Positions 6,771 through 12,848 of a DNA stretch of 32,126 nucleotides are shown in pieces. The position numbers and the translations under genes were made by a program. This DNA comes from Candidatus Moraniibacteriota bacterium (GTDB lineage Bacteria; Patescibacteriota; Minisyncoccia; Moranbacterales; UBA2206): NCBI GenBank assembly GCA_023261605.1, contig JAHFOP010000001.1, positions 1-32,126 of the forward strand, read 5' to 3'. Numbering within the stretch: the first letter of the stretch is position 1; every line of letters starts with the position of its first letter. The notes under the pieces are model-generated. The model was not told where the DNA came from and searched no databases. It saw nothing but the letters and a program-made list of their open reading frames with translations.

Positions 6771-6804
6771 AAAAACCGCTTCACATTTCGTGAGGCGGTT
6801 TTTT
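6771..6804 (+). terminator. orphan intrinsic terminator
   Basis: AAAAACCGCTTCAC and GTGAGGCGGTTTTTT form a 14-bp stem (one G-T pair) around a 5-base loop, ending in a T-run. No coding sequence precedes it on the plus strand: the tRNA-Gly terminator is about 80 bases upstream. A second hairpin (AGACTAT...ATAGTCT, about 6747-6768) lies between the two. It may end a small RNA or be a back-up terminator. Confidence 0.75.
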
Positions 6805-6833
6805 GTTTGGTGAAAATATTTTCATAAAATAAA

Positions 6834-6865
6834 AAGCCCAGAAGATATCAGTATCTTCTGGGCTT
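6834..6865 (-). terminator. strong terminator after the minus-strand hypothetical gene
   Basis: Fourteen perfect base pairs, AAGCCCAGAAGATA (6834-6847) with TATCTTCTGGGCTT (6852-6865), loop TCAG. On the minus strand it is followed by TTTTTATTTTATG, so it terminates the gene at 6905-7423. Confidence 0.85.
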
Positions 6866-6904
6866 GGGCGATGATGCCGACTTTCTTTTTTCAAGTCTGC
6901 ATTT

Positions 6905-7423
6905 TTAGGCGACAAAATCTCGGTAAAAAATAACGCTGTCGCCGGCTGTCAAGCTGCCCATGACATGTTGGTAACTGATTATTGGTTCTTTTTCTTGATC
7001 ATCATCTTCCCTTGGACGGTCTAGTTTCAATACATCATAGTCATAGGGCGCAAGACACCAGATTTTATCACGGATCATTTGCCAAAATTTCTCATTTTCC
7101 TGAACGGCAAATGCCATGGCTCCAATAATCCCAAGGAGTTTTCTTTCCCTGTATTTTGCAATCATTTCATAGACCCATGGACTCGTCCAGCCACTAGCAA
7201 CTACTTCGTATATTTCTGCGACAAATTTTTTCCCGCGGTTTAGAGTCCAAACCTTCTCGTAATTCCCAGCATATTGAGGGTAGGGGCAGTTTGCAAAAAT
7301 ACTGCCGAGATGGAGAGCAAAGTATTCTCCCACTGTAACGGACGGGATTTCGATCACAACCTCTCCAATCGGCTTTAAAGTGTCCTCTGTTCTCGGCCAA
7401 ATCGCATTTTTAATTATTTCCAT
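6905..7423 (-). CDS. hypothetical protein (172 aa)
   Basis: I do not recognise this protein. ATG 7423 is chosen because AAAGGAGG sits seven bases before it, one of the few strong Shine-Dalgarno sites in the window; a longer frame from 7522 would overlap the promoter. The sequence is soluble, with no signal peptide or membrane helix, and rich in Trp and Tyr (YEKVWTLNRGKKF, ASGWTSPWVYEMI, NEKFWQMIRDKIW). An acidic segment (DRPREDDDQEKE) precedes a C-terminal strand region ending in GDSVIFYRDFVA. It is divergent from the Lrp-like regulator at 7597 and shares a 10-bp dyad with it, so it is a likely target of that regulator. A 14-bp terminator follows. Confidence 0.75.
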   Translation of the reverse strand: MEIIKNAIWPRTEDTLKPIGEVVIEIPSVTVGEYFALHLGSIFANCPYPQYAGNYEKVWTLNRGKKFVAEIYEVVASGWTSPWVYEMIAKYRERKLLGIIGAMAFAVQENEKFWQMIRDKIWCLAPYDYDVLKLDRPREDDDQEKEPIISYQHVMGSLTAGDSVIFYRDFVA

Positions 7424-7517
7424 AGTGCAGCCTCCTTTGTTTAGATATGGGCGAATTGTTAATGTTCTCTGTCCTTCTTTTAGACATCCAGATAGCTTAG
7501 CAAAATATTGGATAATT

Positions 7518-7545
7518 GTCAATATATTTAAAAGTATATATTGAC
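7518..7545. promoter_or_regulatory. dyad operator between divergent promoters
   Basis: GTCAATATAT (7518-7527) and ATATATTGAC (7536-7545) are exact reverse complements around an 8-base spacer. The left arm contains most of a minus-strand TTGACA (7522-7517) and the right arm most of the plus-strand TTGACT (7541-7546). A dimeric protein bound here would cover both -35 boxes. The likeliest ligand is the adjacent Lrp/AsnC-like protein. Confidence 0.6.
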
Positions 7546-7569
7546 TAATTTATAAAAATAAGCTACAAT
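7541..7569 (+). promoter_or_regulatory. sigma70-like promoter of the Lrp-like gene
   Basis: TTGACT (7541-7546), exactly 17 bases, then TACAAT (7564-7569). The start codon is 28 bases after the -10. Confidence 0.7.
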
Positions 7570-7596
7570 CAGACTATAAAGCACTAAAATTATAAA

Positions 7597-8592
7597 ATGT
7601 TGCAGGAATTAGATAAAAAAATCCTCTATAGTCTGGATGAGGATTCATCGAAATCTTTGACTAAGATAGGCCAAGAATTGGGAATTACGCCCCAGCTCGT
7701 GAAATATCATCTGGAAAAACTAGAAAAAGAAGGGGTTATTTTGGCTTATTGGCCAATGATTGAATTTAGAAAATTGGGGTATTTTAACGTGTCCTACTTC
7801 CTAAAATTAAAAAATCTTTCTGGCGAAGCTGAGAAAAGCATGTATCAATATTTGAAAAACAAAAATGATTTTAATATTGTGATGCGCGGAGACGGCTATT
7901 GGGATTTGCACGTTACAATTTCGACTAAAAGCATTTTTCGTTCAGTCGAAATTTTCAATGGGTTCTATGATAAATTTCATCACTACATTTCTACCTATGA
8001 CACAGCTATTTCTGTCGGATTCTATCAATTCAGAAGGGAATATTTGAATGAAAAAAAGACTGTTAAAAAGGTGTCTAAAAATGCCATGGCATATACGGGG
8101 GCAGACGTTCCGGAAATTGCACTAAAAAAGAAGGATCTGGAAATCATTGAAGAAATCAATAGGAATTCTAGACAAGGTTTTTCCGATATTGCGAGTAAGC
8201 TGAAGATATCAAGAGACAGTGTGATATATGGCATGGAAAAAATTCAAAAAGATGGAATCGTGCAAAGCCATGCCTTGCTACTGGATCATGAAAAAATCGG
8301 CTTTCCACGCTTTCGTATTTTGATTCAAATGACCAATCTAACTAGTGAAAAGTTTCAGGAGTTTTTTGATTTTTGCCAAGATCATCCTAACATCATTCAT
8401 CTGCTACGACTGTTTGGAAACTGGCAAGCGTTGATTGATGTGGAAATCGAAAATCGAGAAAAACTAAGGAAAATTCTAGGTCAAATCACTAATAAATTTG
8501 ATGGGCTGATTTTACGCTTAGAAAATACTCAGGTGTATAAGATTGATAAGTTTAGAGATATTCCGCTTAAAATAATAAAGACTGATAATTGA
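7597..8592 (+). CDS. tandem Lrp/AsnC-family transcriptional regulator (331 aa)
   Basis: The protein holds two copies of an Lrp/AsnC-like unit. Unit 1 is a winged HTH at residues 1-57 (LDKKILYSLDEDSSKSLTKIG, then QLVKYHLEKLEKEGVI) followed by an alpha/beta effector-like region to about 145. Unit 2 is a second HTH at about 177-230 (KKDLEIIEEINRNSRQGFSDI, then DSVIYGMEKIQKDGIV) followed by a second such region with a strand-rich end. Ordinary Lrp proteins are about 150 residues, so this is an internal duplication or fusion acting as a one-chain dimer. The effector is unknown. A good promoter precedes it, and a dyad spans the divergent promoters, suggesting autoregulation and control of the gene at 6905-7423. 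Confidence 0.8.
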   Translation: MLQELDKKILYSLDEDSSKSLTKIGQELGITPQLVKYHLEKLEKEGVILAYWPMIEFRKLGYFNVSYFLKLKNLSGEAEKSMYQYLKNKNDFNIVMRGDGYWDLHVTISTKSIFRSVEIFNGFYDKFHHYISTYDTAISVGFYQFRREYLNEKKTVKKVSKNAMAYTGADVPEIALKKKDLEIIEEINRNSRQGFSDIASKLKISRDSVIYGMEKIQKDGIVQSHALLLDHEKIGFPRFRILIQMTNLTSEKFQEFFDFCQDHPNIIHLLRLFGNWQALIDVEIENREKLRKILGQITNKFDGLILRLENTQVYKIDKFRDIPLKIIKTDN

Positions 8593-8630
8593 GTTCTCTA
8601 AGCCTAGCTAGAGTCACATGCGCCAATGAA

Positions 8631-8654
8631 CTCAGAACAGCAGAAGCGGCCTTA
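8631..8654. repeat. imperfect copy of the tRNA-Gly 3' flank
   Basis: Positions 8631-8654 match 6652-6675 (last two bases of tRNA-Gly plus the first terminator arm) at 21 of 24 bases, both in direct orientation. A T-rich tract (GTCTTGTTTTTTG) follows here as it does there, but the hairpin itself is degraded. It lies in the 214-base gap between the Lrp-like gene and the gene at 8807. Confidence 0.5.
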
Positions 8655-8723
8655 TACCATTAGTCTTGTTTTTTGTTATTTTTGAAGACCAGTAATAGCA
8701 AATCAAACCGGAGTGATTTTTGC

Positions 8724-8752
8724 TTTACAAGCAGATGTATTTTTGATATATT
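8724..8752 (+). promoter_or_regulatory. probable promoter of the gene at 8807
   Basis: TTTACA (8724-8729), 17 bases, TATATT (8747-8752). The GTG start is 54 bases after the -10. Confidence 0.5.
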
Positions 8753-8806
8753 GTCATCAGTTTCGAGGCCAAGCAGTACAATAACCCTATAAAAGGAGGA
8801 TGTTCA

Positions 8807-9229
8807 GTGGATAAATCAATTGTATCACTGAGGAAAAAGTGGACAAAGAAGGCTCAAATATTGTTACCAGGTCACGATCTGCAATGGAGATATGGCCAGC
8901 TGCGTGATTTTGGACAAGCAGGGGGAGGCCATTCGGTAAAAGATGTGCCGGGTGTCCCTGTGATAATGAGGAATGGCGGGAAAACGCGGACTGCTGACAC
9001 GCTTTTCCCAAAGCCAGTCTATAACAAACCATCATTGAGGCAAAGCGTGGCGACTTTCATTCCCATAACTCAGGTTAAGGAATTGTCTCCTGCAGAACTG
9101 AAATTTCTTCAGAGCTGCGAAATAACCATGGGTTATTTCGACTCCCATGTGGGAAACTTTGTTGTTAAAAAGAAAGACCAACAATTTCGTGGGCAGGGTA
9201 CCAGTGCTTGTGAATGGGAGATGATATAA
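8807..9229 (+). CDS. hypothetical protein (140 aa)
   Basis: I do not recognise this protein. The start is GTG 8807, set by AAAAGGAGG ending seven bases upstream (8791-8799); an ATG inside that spacer runs into a stop after four codons. The product is soluble and basic at the N-terminus (KSIVSLRKKWTKKAQI), with a glycine-rich middle (FGQAGGGHSVKD) and a C-terminal half that may be a small domain (LSPAELKFLQSC, then GYFDSHVGNFVVKKKDQQF). There is no signal peptide or membrane segment. It is monocistronic: its own promoter, a strong ribosome site and an excellent terminator at 9257. Base composition is more GC-rich than its neighbours, so transfer is possible but unproven. Confidence 0.65.
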   Translation: MDKSIVSLRKKWTKKAQILLPGHDLQWRYGQLRDFGQAGGGHSVKDVPGVPVIMRNGGKTRTADTLFPKPVYNKPSLRQSVATFIPITQVKELSPAELKFLQSCEITMGYFDSHVGNFVVKKKDQQFRGQGTSACEWEMI

Positions 9230-9256
9230 ACAAAGGCTTGAATCGTAGTTGTAAAG

Positions 9257-9298
9257 AGCGGCTCGTGTCCAATTGGACATGGCCGCTTTATTTTTTTT
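9257..9298 (+). terminator. terminator after the gene at 8807
   Basis: Two stacked stems, AGCGGC/GCCGCT (9257-9262/9282-9287) and TGTCC/GGACA (9266-9270/9275-9279), followed by TTATTTTTTTT. Confidence 0.88.
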
Positions 9299-9370
9299 CA
9301 AGGGAATATTGTGATACAATAGTAATTACAATAAATATTGTTAGAGTAAATCAATTTAGGATAATAATTT

Positions 9371-9835
9371 ATGGCAGTAGAATTTAAATCAAGGTTCAAA
9401 AGAACTTTTGATCTTAAAAAACAAAACAAACAAAGAATGTTTATCGTTCTGATTTTTTTTCTGGTTTCTTTTTTTGCCGTTCATTTTTATTCACTGCATT
9501 TCAGCCGATATGTTTATGTCAAAGGTTATCACATCCATCATTTCTATTTTGGCACGGCCGCGCTGTTTTTGGGTGGGATCTTGGCCATTTTGGACAACAG
9601 CCAACGCCGGATGAAGATTGCGGCCGCGCTCATTGGGATTGGGGCGGGACTTTTTGTGGATGAAATTGGATTGCTTTTGACTTGTACGTCTTTTGATAAG
9701 ACTTGCGCTTATATTTTTCCAGACACACCTGACATTGTTATGATAGTGGCCATCATCATAATCTTTTTTATTGCTCTGGCTGATTCTGATCTTATTGCTT
9801 TGAAAAACAGAATATTCTTCAAAAAAAAGAGGTAG
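9371..9835 (+). CDS. four-helix integral membrane protein (154 aa)
   Basis: A basic N-terminus (residues 1-22, seven Lys/Arg) is followed by hydrophobic segments at about 23-43, 55-74, 81-103 and 120-140, and a basic tail FFKKKR. This predicts a four-pass inner-membrane protein with both ends in the cytosol. A polar motif GYHIHHFYFG lies at the mouth of helix 2, and an Asp-Glu (FVDEIG) lies in helix 3. The two Cys of TCTSFDKTC are in the loop outside helix 3. The His cluster plus acidic pair suggests metal binding or catalysis, but I cannot name the family. The gene lies 85 bases before the secreted cysteine-rich protein on the same strand. Confidence 0.75.
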   Translation: MAVEFKSRFKRTFDLKKQNKQRMFIVLIFFLVSFFAVHFYSLHFSRYVYVKGYHIHHFYFGTAALFLGGILAILDNSQRRMKIAAALIGIGAGLFVDEIGLLLTCTSFDKTCAYIFPDTPDIVMIVAIIIIFFIALADSDLIALKNRIFFKKKR

Positions 9836-9920
9836 CTTTTTGTAGAAGAATTTTTATGTGCTTCGATTGTGTTATATAAAGAGACATTTGAGTGCTCTGT
9901 TTATTTTTTTGTAGGAAAAG

Positions 9921-11093
9921 ATGTTTTTTGTTGCCAAAAATAGAATTATTTTTTTTATACTGATACTTCTTTGTTTGGGAGGATTTATTTTTCTAGTGTA
10001 TCGAGCATATCATGCGCATCAAAAGCCGGTGATCAAAGAAGCTGTGCCTAGTGGTCCGAGCCGAGTGGACAATGAGGATGTTTTTTTCGCCCCGCCCTAT
10101 CATTACAATCCGCCACCACTTTCGATGAAAACGATGAAGTTGAAAGGGTGCGTGGCAGATGGACTTTTGAGTGGTTATGGAGAGGATACGGATGCGGAAG
10201 TGGCTATGATTAATCGGAGTGAATGCCTGTATCTTCATCGTGCTTTGGAAACCTGGGCCTCGCCGCCGGATTTCGCCCAAGCCTTGGATGTGATGCAAAA
10301 AATCACTAAGCCAAATGTCATGTACGGGATGTTTTTGGCGGAGGATATTCGGCGAGATGTTAAATATTTTTATCCGGATGAAAACCGTTATTTTGATTTT
10401 TCAGATATGTGCAGAGACGGATCGCAAAATGCTTGGGGGGAGCATACTTGCAAGCCGAATATTGGCAGTAAAGAATATCGCAAGTATTTGAGCTTTGTAA
10501 CTCATAAGGCCATGGACATTGGCATTCAGAGTTTTCTTTTTGGACAAATCTATTTTCAAGATAATCCTGACCTGGGACAATCGAAGGTGCAAGAAGTGTT
10601 GGATGATATGCGCAGTTATGCCAAGAGAAAAGGCATCCAAATTGCGATTGGAGCGCAAACTGGAAACAATACCAATGAAAACTATCTGAGGAAATTTGAT
10701 TATATCGAGGGCGGAGTGGGAATTGGGGACAATGGCGTCATTGAGAATGGAGCCTGCTGGAGTCAACTTTCAAGCTGTTGGGCGCTTCTTTGGAATGATC
10801 AATATGCTTTGCGCGCTAACAATGTGATTGTGGCACTGGATTGGAGCGGCCTCAAATTTGATGATATGAGTTCTTTCGCTCGGATGGACGCGGCCAAACG
10901 GAAAGCTACTTTGAACCAGTTGTACAACTACTTTACGGCTAAGCGCGTGGGTTTTCTTATGCCACTTATGGCTACGCTTAATGTTGACAATGGCGGGTGC
11001 CATGGGCCTAAAAAACGCTTTTACAGCGCTAGTAATGATTATAACTGTCGGGACGAGAATGTCATAAATAATCTTTTGAAAAACGGCAAGTAA
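9921..11093 (+). CDS. membrane-anchored extracytoplasmic protein, possible glycosidase-like barrel (390 aa)
   Basis: Residues 8-28 form an N-terminal membrane anchor or uncleaved signal (IIFFILILLCLGGFIFLVY), followed by a Pro-rich linker to about residue 68. The remaining 320 residues contain eight Cys (in CVADG, SECLY, MCRDG, HTCKP, GACWS, SSCWA, GGCHG, YNCRD), which points to disulphide bonds outside the cell. Alternating hydrophobic strands and helices (KPNVMYGMFLAEDIRRD, GIQSFLFGQIYF, IQIAIGAQTG, DYIEGGVGIGD, NVIVALDWSG, KRVGFLMPLMATL) resemble a TIM barrel of glycoside-hydrolase type. I recognise no named family or catalytic pair. A weak AGGA precedes ATG 9921, and a 15-bp terminator follows the stop. 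Confidence 0.72.
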   Translation: MFFVAKNRIIFFILILLCLGGFIFLVYRAYHAHQKPVIKEAVPSGPSRVDNEDVFFAPPYHYNPPPLSMKTMKLKGCVADGLLSGYGEDTDAEVAMINRSECLYLHRALETWASPPDFAQALDVMQKITKPNVMYGMFLAEDIRRDVKYFYPDENRYFDFSDMCRDGSQNAWGEHTCKPNIGSKEYRKYLSFVTHKAMDIGIQSFLFGQIYFQDNPDLGQSKVQEVLDDMRSYAKRKGIQIAIGAQTGNNTNENYLRKFDYIEGGVGIGDNGVIENGACWSQLSSCWALLWNDQYALRANNVIVALDWSGLKFDDMSSFARMDAAKRKATLNQLYNYFTAKRVGFLMPLMATLNVDNGGCHGPKKRFYSASNDYNCRDENVINNLLKNGK

Positions 11094-11114
11094 AAAGATG
11101 GGAAAATTAGAGTA

Positions 11115-11155
11115 AAAAGGAAAAAGCCAATTTTATGGCTTTTTCCTTTTATTTT
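11115..11155 (+). terminator. terminator after the secreted cysteine-rich protein
   Basis: Fifteen base pairs, AAAAGGAAAAAGCCA (11115-11129) with TGGCTTTTTCCTTTT (11136-11150), 6-base loop, followed by ATTTTGG. Confidence 0.82.
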
Positions 11156-11218
11156 GGCTAATAAGATGAGGGGCGTGGTATTATAATGGCTTAAGTAAGG
11201 TAATTTACTGAAAAACGT

Positions 11219-11247
11219 TTGACTTTCTGGATGTAATTTGCTATAAT
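11219..11247 (+). promoter_or_regulatory. strong promoter of the 3D-domain gene
   Basis: TTGACT (11219-11224), exactly 17 bases, TATAAT (11242-11247). The predicted transcript starts near 11254, about 90 bases ahead of the start codon. Confidence 0.8.
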
Positions 11248-11251
11248 CATG

Positions 11252-11316
11252 GGTCAATTAAATAAGAGTGAGGAAGAGATTTAATTGACCGTCTTACTTG
11301 GAAACCTAGACAAGAC
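11252..11316 (+). promoter_or_regulatory. structured 5' leader with two tandem hairpins
   Basis: Hairpin 1: GGTCAATTAAAT (11252-11263) and ATTTAATTGACC (11279-11290), 12 perfect pairs, with purine-rich loop AAGAGTGAGGAAGAG. Hairpin 2: GTCTT/AAGAC (11291-11295/11312-11316) with inner CTTGG-AAA-CCTAG pairs. Hairpin 1 would lie at the very 5' end of the mRNA. I cannot match it to a known riboswitch class. Confidence 0.6.
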
Positions 11317-11345
11317 AAGATGTTTAACAATTAAAAGAATGTTTA

Positions 11346-11921
11346 ATGCGTATCATTAGCGCTTCTCTGGCTATCGTATTTGTAACGCTTTTAGCTCTAC
11401 CGAGCTTGGCGTCAGCGGATGAGTCGAGCGGGTCTAATGAAACAAAAATAAATTTTAAAATTCAAGAAAGCGGGTTTAAAAACAGTAAAGTAGCCTTAGT
11501 AGTTAGTGAAAATGCGCTACTGACTTATGACCCGAATAACTTTAAAAGCACAATAGCGGTGTCAGAGGAAGATGTGAAAAGAGATGCGATATTGTCACGT
11601 TTCAAATCAGACGAACGGGCAAAAAATCTTCCAAACGGAAAATTCACAATCAATGCTTCGGCCTATACGGCGGCGGCGGATGAATGTGGAAAATCCGATG
11701 GCGTGACTGCTTCCGGTGTTAGAGTTAGAGAAAATGAAACCTTGGCATGTCCCGCTCAATTCCCGTTTGGAACAAAAATCCAGATTGAAGGAATGGGCAC
11801 TTATGTCTGTGAAGATCGTGGGGGAGCGATCAAGGTGAATCATATAGATATCTATATGAAAACTAAAACCCAAGCTTTCAGCTTCGGCCGACAAAATTTA
11901 GTAGCTGAAGTGGTGAGTTAA
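11346..11921 (+). CDS. secreted 3D-domain protein (cell-wall active)
   Basis: A 191-residue exported protein. Residues 1-24 form a signal peptide (MRIISASLAIVFVTLLALPS, then LASADE with an Ala-x-Ala-type site). The C-terminal half carries a 3D domain: ASAYTAAADECGKSDGVTASG, FPFGTKIQIEGMGTYVCEDRG (written here in two parts: FPFGTKIQIEGM and GTYVCEDRGG), AIKVNHIDIYM, with the conserved Asp residues in EDRGG and HIDIY. 3D domains occur in lytic transglycosylases (MltA) and resuscitation-promoting-factor-like wall hydrolases, so a role in peptidoglycan turnover is likely. Whether this short form is catalytic is unknown. Two Cys (DECG, YVCED) could form a disulphide. A strong promoter, a structured leader and a strong terminator make it a separately regulated unit. 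Confidence 0.88.
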   Translation: MRIISASLAIVFVTLLALPSLASADESSGSNETKINFKIQESGFKNSKVALVVSENALLTYDPNNFKSTIAVSEEDVKRDAILSRFKSDERAKNLPNGKFTINASAYTAAADECGKSDGVTASGVRVRENETLACPAQFPFGTKIQIEGMGTYVCEDRGGAIKVNHIDIYMKTKTQAFSFGRQNLVAEVVS

Positions 11922-11934
11922 AATAGAAATAACA

Positions 11935-11967
11935 AAAAATCCTTCCCGAAAACGGGAAGGATTTTTG
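11935..11967 (+). terminator. terminator of the 3D-domain gene
   Basis: AAAAATCCTTCCCG-AAAA-CGGGAAGGATTTTTG, 14 perfect pairs around an AAAA loop, 14 bases after the stop codon. Confidence 0.92.
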
Positions 11968-11980
11968 TTTGACCGGATAA

Positions 11981-12009
11981 TTGACTATAGCGAGTGGTTT
12001 TGGTAAGAT
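11981..12009 (+). promoter_or_regulatory. promoter of the tRNA-Cys/tRNA-Leu pair
   Basis: TTGACT (11981-11986), 17 bases, TAAGAT (12004-12009), 13 bases before tRNA-Cys. Confidence 0.72.
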
Positions 12010-12022
12010 TAGTTATAGTTTT

Positions 12023-12093
12023 GGTCCGATGGCCGAGTGGTTAGGCAAGGGTCTGCAAAACCCTGTACGGCAGTTCAAATCTGCCTCGGACCT
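12023..12093 (+). tRNA. tRNA-Cys(GCA)
   Basis: 71 nt. Acceptor GGTCCGA pairs with TCGGACC (12086-12092), discriminator T. Anticodon loop CTGCAAA between AGGGT and ACCCT gives GCA. T-arm GGCAG-TTCAAAT-CTGCC. No CCA is encoded. Confidence 0.96.
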
Positions 12094-12105
12094 CAAGATG
12101 ATTTT

Positions 12106-12188
12106 GCCCGGGTGGTGGAATGGTAGACACAAAGGACTTAAAATCCTTCGACCGCAAGGTCATGCGAGTTCGAGTCTCGCCCCGGGTA
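12106..12188 (+). tRNA. tRNA-Leu(TAA)
   Basis: 83 nt, class II. Acceptor GCCCGGG pairs with CCCGGGT (12181-12187, terminal G-T), discriminator A. Anticodon loop CTTAAAA between AAGGA and TCCTT gives TAA. The T-arm GCGAG-TTCGAGT-CTCGC is intact. It has no intron, although tRNA-Leu(UAA) is the classical group I intron host in cyanobacteria. Confidence 0.96.
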
Positions 12189-12260
12189 CAACTTAGTAGC
12201 GAGTATTCCGTGTTTTACATAAAATATAAGACTAAAAATAAAATCGCCGTGATGGAGATT

Positions 12261-12845
12261 TTATTTTTCCTCTTTTATTTTCTCTAAAATTTTGGGTATA
12301 CGCTTGAAATCTTTAAGAAGTGTTTCGCGCATGCCGCCATTGTAGAGAGCGGCGGCGGGGTGATACAAAGTATAAAAAACTTGCAGTCCAAGGCCTTCGA
12401 TTTCATGGCGCATGGCGTGGCCGTGCATCTCTGAAATTTTTTGACCTGGCAAGAATCTTTCCATAGAATGGCGGCCGAGTGTGACAATTAATTTTGGCTC
12501 AATGATTTGAATTTGTTGCAGAAGCCATGGCCAACAAAGTTTCACTTCTTCGGGACTCGGATCACGGTTGCTTGGTGGGCGGCATTTACACACATTGGCG
12601 ATGTAGATATCTTCGCGTTTAAGTTTAATGGCGCCGAGCATTTCGTCCAGGAATTTTCCGGCCGCGCCGACAAAAGGCAGGCCTGTTTCATCTTCTTTTT
12701 TGCCTGGGGCTTCGCCGATGAACATGATTTTCGCGTTCGTGTCTCCTGCCCCCGGCACGACGCGCGTGCACCCGGGGCGCAGAGCGCATAGAGAGCAGGC
12801 GGACATTTTGGTGTTCAGTTGATTGAGCTGGGATTGTTTGGACAT
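12261..12845 (-). CDS. family 4 uracil-DNA glycosylase (4Fe-4S)
   Basis: Removes uracil from DNA to start base-excision repair. The 194 residues contain the motif A block GEAPGKKEDETGLPFVG (residues 44-60) with the substrate-pocket GEAPG. Motif B is YHPAAALYN (161-169). Four Cys are placed as iron-sulphur ligands (Cys17-x2-Cys20, then Cys86 or Cys88, and Cys104), typical of thermostable-type family 4/5 enzymes. GEAPG points to family 4. The gene is last in a minus-strand run, three bases after the metallophosphoesterase and downstream of nfo. Its product would create the abasic sites that endonuclease IV cuts, so the pairing makes sense as a repair module. Confidence 0.93.
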   Translation of the reverse strand: MSKQSQLNQLNTKMSACSLCALRPGCTRVVPGAGDTNAKIMFIGEAPGKKEDETGLPFVGAAGKFLDEMLGAIKLKREDIYIANVCKCRPPSNRDPSPEEVKLCWPWLLQQIQIIEPKLIVTLGRHSMERFLPGQKISEMHGHAMRHEIEGLGLQVFYTLYHPAAALYNGGMRETLLKDFKRIPKILEKIKEEK

Positions 12846-12848
12846 AGT

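Noticed and set aside
7424..7522. N-terminal extension of the gene at 6905-7423
   Set aside because: A perfect Shine-Dalgarno precedes ATG 7423, and the extension would include the promoter region.
11252..11316. Known c-di-AMP (ydaO) riboswitch before the 3D-domain gene
   Set aside because: The leader is too short and lacks the conserved purine-rich core of that class as I know it.
11981..12196. 71-residue frame across tRNA-Cys and tRNA-Leu(TAA)
   Set aside because: It is made of tRNA sequence.
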